The notes: a model not told the origin generated them from the letters alone. A DNA stretch of 64,000 bases from Streptomyces sp. NRRL F-5126 (GCF_000721265.1 NZ_JOFZ01000011.1:62001-126000), one strand, 5' to 3'. Positions 15,528-24,963 are shown, numbered from the stretch's first letter. Numbers and translations are program-made.

Positions 15528-17906
15528 TTACGACCCCGCGCGACCCGAGAGGCCGAGCGCGAGCCGGTGGTCGAGCGCCGTGTACCTGCGCCCCGCCGAC
15601 ACCGCGCGCACCGCCTGGCCTATCGCCTGACGGGACCCGACGAGCACGACCAGCTTCTTGGCGCGCGTGACCGCCGTGTAGAGCAGGTTGCGCTGGAGCA
15701 TCATCCAGGCACTCTTCGTGACGGGCACGACCACGGCCGGGTACTCGCTGCCCTGCGAGCGGTGGATGGTGACGGCGTACGCGTGGGACAGCTCGTCCAG
15801 CTCGTCGAAGTCGTACGGCACTTCCTCGTCCTCGTCCGTGAGGACCGTCAGCCGCTGCTCGTCCTGGTCGATGGCCGTGACGACGCCGACCGTGCCGTTG
15901 AAGACGCCGTTCTCCCCCTTCTCGTAGTTGTTCCTGATCTGCGTGACCTTGTCGCCGACGCGGAAGACCCGGCCGCCCACCCGCCTCTCCGGCAGGCCGG
16001 GCCTCGCCGGCGTGATGGCCTGCTGGAGCAGGCCGTTGAGCACGCCCGCGCCGGCCGGGCCGCGGTGCATGGGCGCGAGCACCTGCACGTCCCTGCGCGG
16101 GTCGAGGCCGAACTTGGCGGGGAGCCTGCGCGCCGCCACGTCCACCGCGAGGCGGCCGGCCTCCTCAGTCTCGTCGGCCACGAACAGGAAGAAGTCCGAA
16201 AGGCCCTGCGTCACGGGCGGCACGCCCGAGTTGATCCGGTGCGCGTTGGTGACGACACCGGACAGGCGGGCCTGCCGGAAGATGCGGGTGAGCCGCACGC
16301 GCGGCACCGGGCCGCCCTCGGCGAGCAGATCGCGCAGCACCTCCCCCGCGCCGACGGACGGCAGCTGGTCCACGTCCCCGACGAGCAGCAGGTGCGCGCC
16401 CTGGGCGACCGCCTTGACCAGCTTGTTGGCCAGCAGCAGGTCGAGCATCGACGCCTCGTCGACCACGACGAGGTCGGCGTCGAGCGGGCGGTCCGCGTCG
16501 TACGCAGCGTCCCCGCCGGGCTTGAGTTCGAGCAGCCGGTGGATCGTGGACGCCTCGGAGCCCGTCAGCTCGGTCAGCCGCTTCGCCGCGCGGCCGGTCG
16601 GCGCGGCGAGCACCACCTTCGCCTTCCTGGCGCGCGCCAGTTCGACGATCGAGCGGACCGTGAACGACTTGCCGCAGCCGGGGCCGCCGGTGAGCACCGC
16701 GACCTTCTCCGTGAGCGCGAGCCGGACCGCCTGCTCCTGCTCGGGCGCGAGGGACGCGCCGGTGCGCCGGGCGAGCCAGCCCAGCGCCCTGTCCCAGTCG
16801 ACGCCGCGGAAGGACGCCATGCGGTCCTCGTCGGTGCGCAGCAGCCGGCGCACGCGTGACGCCAATGACAGCTCGGCGCGGTGGAACGGCACCAGGTAGA
16901 CCGCCGTGACCGGCTCCCCCTCGGGCCCCGGTACCGTCTCCCGCACGACGCCCTCCTCCTCGTCGGCGGCGAGCTCGGCGAGGCACTCGATGACGAGGCC
17001 CGTGTCGACCTGGAGCAGCTTGACGCCGTCGGCGATGAGCTGGTCCTCGGGCAGGAAGCAGTGGCCCTGGTCCGTCGACTGCGACAGCGCGTACTGGAGG
17101 CCCGCCCTGACGCGCTCAGGGCTGTCGTGCGGGATGCCGACGGACTGGGCGATCTTGTCGGCGGTGAGGAAGCCGATGCCCCAGACGTCGGCGGCGAGGC
17201 GGTAGGGCTCGTTCCTGACGACACCGATCGACGCGTCCCCGTACTTCTTGTAGATGCGCACGGCGATGGACGTGGAGACGCCGACGCCCTGGAGGAAGAC
17301 CATGACCTCCTTGATGGCCTTCTGCTCCTCCCACGCGGCGGCGATCTTGGCCGTGCGCTTGGGTCCGAGCCCGGGCACCTCGACGAGCCGCTTCGGCTCC
17401 TGCTCGATGACGTCGAGGGTGTCGAGGCCGAAGTGCGTCACGATCCGGTCGGCGAAGACCGGACCGATGCCCTTGACCAGGCCCGAGCCCAGGTAGCGCC
17501 GAATCCCCTGGATCGTCGCCGGGAGGGTGACCCGGTAGTTCTCGACGGTGAACTGCTTGCCGTACTGCGGGTGGGAGCCCCAACGCCCCTCCATGCGCAG
17601 CGACTCGCCCGGCTGGGCCCCGAGCAGCGACCCGACGACGGTCAGCAGGTCGCCGCCGCGGCCGGTGTCGACGCGCGCGACCGTGTAGCCCGTCTCCTCG
17701 TTGGCGTACGTGACCCGTTCGAGCACGGCTTCGAGCACCGCGAGCGAGCGCGTCTCGGCGGGCCGCTGAGAGGCCCGCTGCGGTGGCGTGGCCTGCTGAG
17801 GCGCGGGCCGAGTGGGCGCCACCCGCTGGGTGGCTGCCTGCTCGGTTGCCGTCTGCGGGTGCACCGCCCCGTGGGGTGTGGCCGGTTGTGGCGTGCGGCT
17901 GGACAT
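15528..17906 (-). CDS. recD2: SF1B ATP-dependent DNA helicase, RecD2 family
   Basis: The 792-residue protein has an N-terminal OB-like domain, tandem helix-hairpin-helix motifs (GLVKGIGPVFADRI, VPGLGPKRTAKIAAAW, VWGIGFLTADKI at roughly 140-260) and a helicase core: Walker A LTGGPGCGKSFTVRS, motif II VVVDEASMLDLLL, and a C-terminal UvrD-like segment VTIHRSQGSEYPAVVVP. RecD2 unwinds 5' to 3' in DNA repair outside a RecBC complex. The first ~55 residues are Pro/Gln/Ala-rich and probably disordered. The ATG at 17906 has GGAG very close (2-3 bases), so the true start could be slightly downstream. It neighbours citA, as I recall from S. coelicolor. Confidence 0.93.
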   Translation of the reverse strand: MSSRTPQPATPHGAVHPQTATEQAATQRVAPTRPAPQQATPPQRASQRPAETRSLAVLEAVLERVTYANEETGYTVARVDTGRGGDLLTVVGSLLGAQPGESLRMEGRWGSHPQYGKQFTVENYRVTLPATIQGIRRYLGSGLVKGIGPVFADRIVTHFGLDTLDVIEQEPKRLVEVPGLGPKRTAKIAAAWEEQKAIKEVMVFLQGVGVSTSIAVRIYKKYGDASIGVVRNEPYRLAADVWGIGFLTADKIAQSVGIPHDSPERVRAGLQYALSQSTDQGHCFLPEDQLIADGVKLLQVDTGLVIECLAELAADEEEGVVRETVPGPEGEPVTAVYLVPFHRAELSLASRVRRLLRTDEDRMASFRGVDWDRALGWLARRTGASLAPEQEQAVRLALTEKVAVLTGGPGCGKSFTVRSIVELARARKAKVVLAAPTGRAAKRLTELTGSEASTIHRLLELKPGGDAAYDADRPLDADLVVVDEASMLDLLLANKLVKAVAQGAHLLLVGDVDQLPSVGAGEVLRDLLAEGGPVPRVRLTRIFRQARLSGVVTNAHRINSGVPPVTQGLSDFFLFVADETEEAGRLAVDVAARRLPAKFGLDPRRDVQVLAPMHRGPAGAGVLNGLLQQAITPARPGLPERRVGGRVFRVGDKVTQIRNNYEKGENGVFNGTVGVVTAIDQDEQRLTVLTDEDEEVPYDFDELDELSHAYAVTIHRSQGSEYPAVVVPVTKSAWMMLQRNLLYTAVTRAKKLVVLVGSRQAIGQAVRAVSAGRRYTALDHRLALGLSGRAGS

Positions 17907-18030
17907 GCTCCGACGCTACCGCCGACCGGCGGCAACCCGTCCAGGCCCTGTGGACAACCCGCCGCCTGTGGACAACCGGGCCACCCGGCCGAGTGGCGGC
18001 CCGGCCGAGTGGCGACCCCGCCGGGCGGCG

Positions 18031-18876
18031 CTACAGGGCGTGGCGCACGTAGCGCTCCGCCACGTCCCGCAGCAGTTCCTCGCCGTCGCGCGCCCACAGC
18101 CGGTCGTTGAACAGCTCCACCTCGATCGGCCCGGTGTAGCCGGCCGCGTCCACACGCTCGCGCCACTGCCTCAGGTCCACCGAGCCGTCGCCGATGAGGC
18201 CGCGCCCGTTGAGCACGCCCTCCGGCAACGGGGTCTCCCAGTCGGCGAGTTGGAACGAGTGGATCCTGCCCTGCGCGCCCGCGCGCGCCGCCGCGTCCGG
18301 CGCACGCTCGTCCCACCAGATGTGGTACGTGTCGACGACCACCCCGACCTGCCCGGCGGGGAACCGCTCGGCCAGTTCAAGCGCCTGGTCCAGGGTGGAG
18401 ACGACGCACCGGTCGGAGGCGAACATCGGGTGCAGCGGCTCGACCGCGAGCCGCACCCCGCGCGCCCCCGCGTACGGCGCGAGCTCGCCGAGCGCCCGCG
18501 CCACCCGCTCGCGGGCCGCCGGCAGGTCCTTCGAACCGGCGGGGAGCCCGCCGGACACCATCACCAGGGTGTCGGTCCCGAGCGCCACGCACTCGTCGAT
18601 CGCCGCCCTGTTGTCGGCGAGTGCCGACGCGCGCGCCTCCGGCTCGCCGGCCGTGAGGAAACCGCCCCTGCACAGGGTGGTGACGCGCAGCCCGGCGTCC
18701 CGTACGAGCCGCGCCGCGGCCTCGACGCCGTACGCACGCACCGGCTCGCGCCACAGGCCGACGCCGGGGATGCCGAACCGGGCGCACGCCGAGACGAGCT
18801 CGGGCAGGGAGAGCTGTTTCACCGTCATCTGGTTGATGCTGAAGCGGCTCAGGTCGCCGCTCACGCGCCCGCTCAT
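18031..18876 (-). CDS. Sugar phosphate isomerase/epimerase (AP endonuclease 2-like TIM barrel)
   Basis: This 281-residue protein has the xylose-isomerase-like TIM-barrel metal motifs: RLAVEPLHPM (Glu), GVVVDTYHIWWDE (Asp/His), IHSFQLADW and GPIEVELFND (Glu). It starts with FSINQMTVKQLSLPELVSAC, typical of this family. The ATG overlaps the stop of the upstream DapA-like gene (ATGA), so the genes are coupled. It is the last gene of a three-gene minus-strand unit for an unknown sugar or polyol. Likely an isomerase, epimerase or dehydratase acting on a keto-sugar made by the Gfo/Idh enzyme. Confidence 0.88.
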   Translation of the reverse strand: MSGRVSGDLSRFSINQMTVKQLSLPELVSACARFGIPGVGLWREPVRAYGVEAAARLVRDAGLRVTTLCRGGFLTAGEPEARASALADNRAAIDECVALGTDTLVMVSGGLPAGSKDLPAARERVARALGELAPYAGARGVRLAVEPLHPMFASDRCVVSTLDQALELAERFPAGQVGVVVDTYHIWWDERAPDAAARAGAQGRIHSFQLADWETPLPEGVLNGRGLIGDGSVDLRQWRERVDAAGYTGPIEVELFNDRLWARDGEELLRDVAERYVRHAL

Positions 18877-20054
18877 CGCGCCACCCCGTACACGTGCAGC
18901 AGGCTGCGCATGCGGTCCGCCGCCAGGGCGGGGTCCGGGAACAGGCCGAGCGTGTCGGCGAGTTCGTAGGCGCGCGCGAGGTGCGGCAGCGAACGCGCCG
19001 CCTGCTGGTGGCCTGCCATGGCGAAGTGGTCCTGGTGGCCCGCCAGCCAGGCCAGCAGGACGACCCCGGTCTTGTAGAAGCGCGTCGGGGCCTCGAACAG
19101 GTGCCGCGACAGCTCGACGCTGGGATCGAGGAGCGCCCTGAAGCCCGCCACGTCACCCGTGTCGAGAACGCGCAGCGCGGCGGACGCGAGCGGTGCGAGC
19201 GGGTCGAAGACGCCGAGCAGCGCGTGGCTGAAGCCGTGCGCGTCGCCCGCGACGAGCCGCGGATAGTTGAAGTCGTCGCCCGTGTAGCAGCGCACGCCCT
19301 CCGGCAGGCGTCGGCGCACGTCGATCTCGCGCTCCGCGTCGAGCAGCGAGATCTTGATGCCGTCGACCTTGTCCGGACGGTCCGCGATGACCTGGAGGAA
19401 CGTGGCCGTCGCCGCGTCGAGGTCGGTGCTGCCCCAGTAGCCGTCGAGCGCGGGGTCGAACATCGGGCCGAGCCAGTGCAGGATCACCGGCTCGCGCGCC
19501 TGCCGCAGCAGCTCCGCGTACGTCTTCAGGTACGCGTCGGGGCCGTCGGCCGCCGCGGCGAGCGCGCGCGACGCCATCAGGATCGCCTGGGCGCCGGTGT
19601 CCTCGACGAGCGCGAGCTGCTCCTCGTAGGCGGCCAGCACCTCGGCAGCGGTGTGCGCTCCCGCGGCCAGCTGGTCGGTGCCCACGCCGCACGCGATGCG
19701 TCCGCCCACGGCCCTGGCCTCGGCGGCCGACCTGCGGATCAGCTCGGCGGCGCCCGCCCAGTCGAGCCCCATGCCGCGCTGCGCGGTGTCCATGGCCTCC
19801 GCCACGCCGAGGCCCTGCGCCCACAGGTGGCGGCGGAAGGCGAGTGTCGCGTCCCAGTCGAGCGCGGCGGGCGCGTCGGGCGTGGTGTCGGCGTACGGGT
19901 CCGCGACGACGTGCGCCGCCGCGAAGACCGTGCGTGAGGTGGCGGGGGCGCCGTCAGCGGACGCGAGGAAGGCCGCGGGCTCGGCGCGCGGGGTGTACGC
20001 GCGGACGGAGCCGCGCGCGTCGGGCAGGCCGAGCGGGGCGGGTGCGCGGGTCAC
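18873..20054 (-). CDS. Dihydrodipicolinate synthase (DapA/NAL) family lyase
   Basis: The 393-residue protein starts at a GTG (20054) overlapping the stop of the Gfo/Idh gene (GTGA). Its sequence (ALDWDATLAFRRHLWAQGLG, ACGVGTDQLAAG, KVDGIKISLLDAE, CYTGDDFNYPRLVAGDAHGF) resembles the dihydrodipicolinate-synthase-family proteins found in sugar-catabolic clusters; the Lys in GIKISLL corresponds to the Schiff-base Lys. It is about 90 residues longer than DapA. A retro-aldol or dehydratase role on a sugar acid is inferred; it is not expected to make lysine. Confidence 0.82.
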   Translation of the reverse strand: MTRAPAPLGLPDARGSVRAYTPRAEPAAFLASADGAPATSRTVFAAAHVVADPYADTTPDAPAALDWDATLAFRRHLWAQGLGVAEAMDTAQRGMGLDWAGAAELIRRSAAEARAVGGRIACGVGTDQLAAGAHTAAEVLAAYEEQLALVEDTGAQAILMASRALAAAADGPDAYLKTYAELLRQAREPVILHWLGPMFDPALDGYWGSTDLDAATATFLQVIADRPDKVDGIKISLLDAEREIDVRRRLPEGVRCYTGDDFNYPRLVAGDAHGFSHALLGVFDPLAPLASAALRVLDTGDVAGFRALLDPSVELSRHLFEAPTRFYKTGVVLLAWLAGHQDHFAMAGHQQAARSLPHLARAYELADTLGLFPDPALAADRMRSLLHVYGVAR

Positions 20055-21202
20055 AGCGTCAGCTCCGGAACGTCGAGGCGGCGGCCCTGCGCGTGCGACC
20101 TGAGGCCGAGCTCGGCGAGTTGCACGCCGCGCGCGCCCGCCAGCAGGTCCCAGGCGAACGGCTCGTCGAGGGCGACGTGGCGCAGGAACAGCTCCCACTC
20201 GGCCTTGAAGCCGTTGTCGAACGCGGCGTTGTCCGGCACGTCCTGCCACTGCTCGCGGAAGGCGTAGGTCGCGGGCAGGTCCGGGTTCCACACCGGCTTG
20301 GGCGTGGCGCTCCTGTGCTGCGCGCGGCACTCGCGCAGCCCGGCGACGGCCGACCCGTGCGTGCCGTCGACCTGGAACTCTACGAGCTCGTCGCGGTTGA
20401 CCCGCACCGCCCAGGAGGAGTTGATCTGGGCGACCGCGCCGCCCTCCAGCTGGAAGATGCCGTACGCGGCGTCGTCGGCGGTCGCCTCGTACGGCTCGCC
20501 GTGTTCGTCCCAGCGCCGCGGCACGTGCGTGGTGACGTACGCCTGGACGGCCGTGACGCGCCCGAACAGCTCGTGCAGCACGTACTCCCAGTGCGGGAAC
20601 ATGTCGACGGTGATGCCGCCGCCGTCCTGCGCGCGGTAGTTCCACGACGGGCGCTGGGCGTCCTGCCAGTCGCCCTCGAAGACCCAGTAGCCGAACTCGC
20701 CCCTGATGGACAGGATCCGGCCGAAGAAGCCGCCGTCGATGAGGCGCTTGAGCTTCAGCAGCCCCGGAAGGAAGATCTTGTCCTGGACGACGCCGTGCTT
20801 GACGCCCGCGGCGTCGGCGAGGCGGGCCAGGTCGAGGGCTCCGTCGAGGTCCGTCGCGGTGGGCTTCTCCAGGTACAGGTGCTTGCCCGCGGCGATCGCC
20901 TTCTTGACGGCCTCGACGCGCGCGGACGTGACCTGGGCGTCGAAGTAGACGTCCACGGTGGCGTCGGCGAGTACCGCGTCCAGGTCGGTCGACCACTCCG
21001 CGAGGCCGTGACGCTCCGCGATCTCCCGCAGCGCGTGCTCGCGCCGCCCGACGAGCACGGGCTCGGGCCACAGGGTGTCGCCACCGCCGAGGTCGAGTCC
21101 GCCCTGCTCCCGGATGGCGAGCACGGAGCGCAGCAGGTGCTGCCGGTACCCCATCCGGCCCGTGACGCCGTTCATGGCGATCCGGACTGTTCTGCGTGCC
21201 AC
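20051..21202 (-). CDS. Gfo/Idh/MocA family NAD(P)-dependent oxidoreductase
   Basis: The GTG at 21202 has GGAGG with a 7-base spacer, giving a 383-residue protein. The N-terminal Rossmann fold (VRIAMNGVTGRMGYRQHLLR) and the catalytic EKPTA motif (HLYLEKPTATDLDGALDLAR) identify a Gfo/Idh/MocA dehydrogenase, which typically oxidises a hydroxyl of a cyclic sugar or inositol. It is the first gene of the minus-strand unit behind a LacI-type operator. It is not obviously the missing inositol dehydrogenase iolG, but that role cannot be excluded. Confidence 0.9.
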   Translation of the reverse strand: MARRTVRIAMNGVTGRMGYRQHLLRSVLAIREQGGLDLGGGDTLWPEPVLVGRREHALREIAERHGLAEWSTDLDAVLADATVDVYFDAQVTSARVEAVKKAIAAGKHLYLEKPTATDLDGALDLARLADAAGVKHGVVQDKIFLPGLLKLKRLIDGGFFGRILSIRGEFGYWVFEGDWQDAQRPSWNYRAQDGGGITVDMFPHWEYVLHELFGRVTAVQAYVTTHVPRRWDEHGEPYEATADDAAYGIFQLEGGAVAQINSSWAVRVNRDELVEFQVDGTHGSAVAGLRECRAQHRSATPKPVWNPDLPATYAFREQWQDVPDNAAFDNGFKAEWELFLRHVALDEPFAWDLLAGARGVQLAELGLRSHAQGRRLDVPELTL

Positions 21203-21223
21203 GAAGTTCCCTCCATACAGCCC

Positions 21224-21239
21224 TAGCAAGCGCTTTCTA
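21224..21239. promoter_or_regulatory. LacI-type operator TAGCAAGCGCTTTCTA
   Basis: The 16-mer is symmetrical except for one pair, around the AAGCGCTT core typical of LacI/GalR operators. It lies 22 bases upstream of the Gfo/Idh start and 105 bases before the lacI gene at 21344, in their shared divergent gap. Repression of both directions by the adjacent LacI protein is the obvious inference. Confidence 0.8.
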
Positions 21240-21343
21240 CGGCTATGAAGCTAACCTGCGACGCGTGGCCGGACAAGACCGGGGCCGTGAACGGCCGGGA
21301 TCAGCGACGCCGGCGCACTCGCACGACCACGCGGAGGAAAGCG

Positions 21344-22504
21344 ATGACAGTCACCCTGGCGGATGTGGCGGCGCGCGCCCGGGTGTCACCGGCCACCGTC
21401 TCCCGGGTGCTGAACGGCAACTACCCGGTCGCGGCGGCCACCAGGGAACGCGTGCTGCGGGCGGTGGACGAGCTCGACTACGTGCTCAACGGCCCCGCGA
21501 GCTCGCTCGCCGCCGCCACGTCGGACCTGGTGGGCATCCTCGTCAACGACATCGCCGACCCCTTCTTCGGGATCATGGCGGGCGCCGCGCAGACGGAGAT
21601 CGGCATCCAGGACGCACCGGACGCGGCGGGGGACGCGCCGGGCGCGAGCCGCAGGCGCGCGGGCGGCCAGAAACTCGCCGTGGTGTGCAACACGGTCGGG
21701 TCGCCCGAGCGCGAACTGACCTATCTCACGCTGCTCCAGCGCCAGCGGGCGGCCGCCGTGATCCTCACGGGCGGCGCGCTGGAGGACGCGGACCACGGCG
21801 CGGCGGTCACGGCCGCCCTGCGGCGGCTCGCGGCGGCGGGCACGCGCGTCGTGCTGTGCGGGCGGCCGCCGCTGCCCGACGACGACGTGGCGGTCGCGGC
21901 GCTCGCGTTCGACAACCGGGGCGGGGGCCGGCGCCTCGCCGAGCACCTGGTCGCGCTCGGGCACCGCACGATCGGCTACGTGGCGGGACCCCTGGAGCGC
22001 ACCACGACGCGCCACCGCCTGGAGGGCCACCGCGAGGCCCTGCGGGCCGCCGGGGTGCCTGCGGCCGGGTCAGGTGGCGGATCGGGCGGCGGCCAGGACC
22101 CGCTGACGCTGCACGGCCCCTACACGCGGCGCTCCGGGTACGAGGCGACGCGCGAACTGCTGCGCAGGCACCCCGGCCTGACGGCGGTGGTGGCCGCGAA
22201 CGACACCGTCGCCCTGGGCGCGTGCGCCGCGGTGCGCGACGAGGGCCTGCGCATCCCGCGGGACGTGTCGGTCGCGGGCTTCGACGACCTGCCGTTCTCG
22301 GTGGACGCCGTGCCCGCGCTCACGACCGTGCGGCTGCCGCTGCAGGAGGCGGGGGCGCGCGCGGGGAGGCTCGCGATGGGCACGGAGGCGCCACCGCCCG
22401 GCGGGATCGCGACGATCGGGGCGGAGCTGATGGCACGCGCGTCGACGGCCCCGCCGCGAGCGGGACACGAACACGCCGACCGACAAGGAGGAACGCGCAC
22501 GTGA
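21344..22504 (+). CDS. LacI family transcriptional regulator
   Basis: The 386-residue protein begins MTVTLADVAARARVSPATVS, a textbook LacI helix-turn-helix with hinge (RVLNGNYPVAAATRERV), followed by a periplasmic-binding-protein-like sensor (LVGILVNDIADPFFGIMAGA, TAVVAANDTVALGACAAVRD, DVSVAGFDDLPFS). There is a 20-residue Gly/Ala/Arg-rich insertion near residue 90. GCGGAGGAA precedes the ATG. It overlaps the next gene by four bases, so the isomerase downstream is in the same operon. It should sense the sugar degraded by this cluster. Confidence 0.95.
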   Translation: MTVTLADVAARARVSPATVSRVLNGNYPVAAATRERVLRAVDELDYVLNGPASSLAAATSDLVGILVNDIADPFFGIMAGAAQTEIGIQDAPDAAGDAPGASRRRAGGQKLAVVCNTVGSPERELTYLTLLQRQRAAAVILTGGALEDADHGAAVTAALRRLAAAGTRVVLCGRPPLPDDDVAVAALAFDNRGGGRRLAEHLVALGHRTIGYVAGPLERTTTRHRLEGHREALRAAGVPAAGSGGGSGGGQDPLTLHGPYTRRSGYEATRELLRRHPGLTAVVAANDTVALGACAAVRDEGLRIPRDVSVAGFDDLPFSVDAVPALTTVRLPLQEAGARAGRLAMGTEAPPPGGIATIGAELMARASTAPPRAGHEHADRQGGTRT

Positions 22505-23298
22505 AGTCGGCCTTCTCCACACTGGGTGTACCGGGGATGCCCATCCCCGACGTCGTCGAACTGGCGGTGTCGTCCGGCTACCAGGGCGTCGAGCTGCGCT
22601 GCCATCCGGAGGAGCCCGTCCACCCCGGCGTCGGTCCCGGCGTACGCGCGGCGGTGGCCGAGGAGTTCGCACGCGCGGGCGTCGAGATCCTCACGGTGGC
22701 CGGGTACGCGCGCGCGGCCGACGCGGGGGTGACGGACGAGGCGTTCCGCGCGGAGGTCGACGGCCTGCTGCGGCTGGCGGGCGACCTGGGCGCGTCCTAC
22801 GTGCGGGTCTTCCCCGGGGGCGGCGACGCGGCCGGGCCCGAGGCCGACGAGACGGCGGCGCGCCGCCTGGGTGCGGCGGCCGAGGTGGCGAACGATTTCG
22901 GGGTGCGGATCCTGCTGGAGACCCACGACTCGCACCGCACGGGCGCGGACGCCGAGCGCGTGGTGGCGGCGGTGGGGCACCCGCGGGTCGGCGTGCTGTG
23001 GGACGTCATGCACACGTGGCTGGGCGGCGAGCCCCCGGAGGTCACGAGCGCGACGCTCGGCCCGTACCTGGGGTACGTGCAGGTCAAGGACATCGCGTCG
23101 GCACGGGACACCACCCCGCTGGCGCTGGGGGCGGGCGTCCTGCCGCTGGCCGAGTGCGTGGGGACGCTGCCGGAGGACACCTGGGTGTGCTGGGAGTACG
23201 AGAAGCGCTGGTACGAGCGCGCGGCCCCGCTGCCTGACCTGCTGCCCGCGGGCGCCCGCCACCTGGCAGACCTCGCCGCACGCGCTCGCGCGCGCTGA
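22501..23298 (+). CDS. Sugar phosphate isomerase/epimerase (TIM barrel)
   Basis: The GTG at 22501 overlaps the lacI stop (GTGA) and is preceded by AAGGAGGAA, giving a 265-residue protein. Motifs of the xylose-isomerase-like TIM barrel are FSTLGVPGMPIPDVVELAV, YQGVELRCHPEEP, RILLETHDSH (Glu/His), GVLWDVMHTW (Asp/His), YVQVKDI and WVCWEYEKRW (Glu). It is the second member of this family in the cluster, on the other side of the operator from 18031-18876. The two share fold but little sequence, so they probably catalyse different steps. Confidence 0.9.
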   Translation: MKSAFSTLGVPGMPIPDVVELAVSSGYQGVELRCHPEEPVHPGVGPGVRAAVAEEFARAGVEILTVAGYARAADAGVTDEAFRAEVDGLLRLAGDLGASYVRVFPGGGDAAGPEADETAARRLGAAAEVANDFGVRILLETHDSHRTGADAERVVAAVGHPRVGVLWDVMHTWLGGEPPEVTSATLGPYLGYVQVKDIASARDTTPLALGAGVLPLAECVGTLPEDTWVCWEYEKRWYERAAPLPDLLPAGARHLADLAARARAR

Positions 23299-24110
23299 GC
23301 GCCGGGCGCGGTCCCGCCGGGGCCGGGCGCGCCTGCCGCACGACGGCACGCGGCCGCCGGTGAGACGACGCGCGTGCGCGGGCCCTGCCCGCCGTGCGGG
23401 CCAGTGCCCGGCGGGCCGGCGCGGGGGGTCGCCGCGCGCCGTGCCGCGCTCGCGCAGACAGCCCGGCGCATGCACCCGAGTGGGGGCCGCCAGGCCGGTG
23501 CGCCGTGGTCTGACGGAGTGCATGGCGCACGAGGCGGGCCGACGCACTCAGGCGCGGGCGGGCAGCCCGGCCGCCTCCGACGAGGCTGTACGCGCGTGGC
23601 ACGCAGGCGCGGAAACCGCACGTACGGCGCCGCAGGCCGTCAGTGGCCGGCGCCCGCTCTACCGCGCACGCGCGTGCCGGGGGAAGCGCGGCACGCCTGC
23701 GTCGAGCCGGTACGAGCAAGACGCCCGCCCGGGGGGAAACCGCCCGTGCGGCGCCGGACGTGCGAGTACACGGAGCGCGGGTCCCGCCCGGGCCGGGCAC
23801 GCGGTTGGGGAGTGACCGGCGTGCGGCCACCCGCGAACCGACGCGCGATCTCGGTTCGGGCCCGGCCCGGAGGGCACGTACGCGGAGAACCGCCGCGCGG
23901 TACCGCACGTCCGGGCCAGGGCGCCGCCGCAGGCGGCCGACGCACTGTGCCGCACGCGCGCGGGCGAGGGACACCTGGCACATCTCCGTTCAGGCGGTAC
24001 GCGCAGGGCACGGCGCTCGCGGCGAACGCCCGGGCGGCGCCGCACGCAGGCGCGGGCCCCCTCCCGGGGCCGGGGGCGCACAGCACACGAGGTGGGCCGC
24101 CGCGCGGCGG
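23299..24110. other. 812-bp gene-free, extremely GC-rich spacer between converging genes
   Basis: The segment lies between the 3' ends of an isomerase gene and a dehydrogenase gene. Every reading frame is nearly open because stop codons are rare at this composition, but the translations are Arg/Ala/Gly/Pro mixtures without domains, ribosome sites or third-position bias. Imperfect repeats of CCGCACGTACGGCGCCG-like and CGGGCCGGGC-like words are visible around 23615-23900. I see no gene, RNA or mobile element here. Confidence 0.6.
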
Positions 24111-24923
24111 TCACTCGCGGCGGTACAGCGTCGCTATGTCCTCGACCGTGACGTGTTCCATCGCCTCGCGGACCGTCGCCACCACCGGGAGTGCGTGGTC
24201 CGCCTCGGCCGCCATCCGCGCCGCGTTGGCCAGGTCCTTGCGGTGCCAGGTCAGGCGCATCAGCTCCATCTCCGCGAGCGTCCTGCTCGCCGCGGGCCCG
24301 TCGAGGACGGCCGCCCGGAGCTTCGCGGGTGCAACGCCGAGCGCGTCGCCCAGCCGCAGGGCCTCCACGATGGCGGCCAGCTGGCCCCAGTGGCAGAGGT
24401 TGTTGACCGTCTTGCCGACCTGGCCCGAGCCGAGCGGGCCCAGGTGGTGGACCGTCGCCGTCCACGGCGCCAGCTCGGGGCGCACCGCGTCGAGAACGTG
24501 CTCGTCGCCGCCGACCAGCAGGTTGATCGCGCCGGCCTCCGCCGCGCGCACCCCGCCCGTCAGGGCAGCGTCCAGGACGTCGATCCCGCGCTGTGCGGCG
24601 GCCCGCGCCACCTCCCGGCAGGTGGCGGGTGTGACGGAGGAGCAGACGAGGACCACGGCCCCCGCACGCGCGGCCGGCAGCACGCCGTCCTGGCCCGTGC
24701 ACACGTCCAGCACGTCCTGGTCGGTCGGGACCATGACGAGGACCACATCGCTCACCGCGGCCAGCTGCGCGACCGAGGAGGCGGGGTGGACGCCGCGCTC
24801 CACCGCCCGCTCCACCGCGGCGTGGTCCGCGTCGTAGCAGTGGGTCCGCACCCCCGCCGCCGCGAGCAGCCGCGCCGCGGGGAGCCCCATCGCGCCGAGC
24901 CCGATCAGACCGACCGTCTTCAT
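24111..24923 (-). CDS. NAD(P)-dependent beta-hydroxyacid dehydrogenase
   Basis: The 270-residue protein has the N-terminal dinucleotide motif VGLIGLGAMGLPAARLLAAAG at residues 3-23 (GxGxxG) and the catalytic Lys in GSGQVGKTVNNL, as in 3-hydroxyisobutyrate, tartronate-semialdehyde and 6-phosphogluconate-like dehydrogenases. The usual substrate motif near DAPVSGG is replaced by DAALTGGVRAAE. The substrate is therefore unclear; valine or glyoxylate/tartronate metabolism are options. It is preceded by a promoter with a possible GntR/FadR-type operator and stands alone. Confidence 0.88.
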   Translation of the reverse strand: MKTVGLIGLGAMGLPAARLLAAAGVRTHCYDADHAAVERAVERGVHPASSVAQLAAVSDVVLVMVPTDQDVLDVCTGQDGVLPAARAGAVVLVCSSVTPATCREVARAAAQRGIDVLDAALTGGVRAAEAGAINLLVGGDEHVLDAVRPELAPWTATVHHLGPLGSGQVGKTVNNLCHWGQLAAIVEALRLGDALGVAPAKLRAAVLDGPAASRTLAEMELMRLTWHRKDLANAARMAAEADHALPVVATVREAMEHVTVEDIATLYRRE

Positions 24924-24963
24924 CCTCCGCCGCCTCTCACCGACCGGAGGCCACATTGGCTCT

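Noticed and set aside
20051..21202. The Gfo/Idh gene as the inositol 2-dehydrogenase iolG
   Set aside because: It is controlled by the LacI operator of another cluster, 9 kb from iolC, and its sequence does not clearly match IolG; kept as family-level call.
23084..24837. Arg-rich open frames over the spacer at 23.3-24.1 kb
   Set aside because: They overlap real genes on each side and show composition of random GC-rich DNA.
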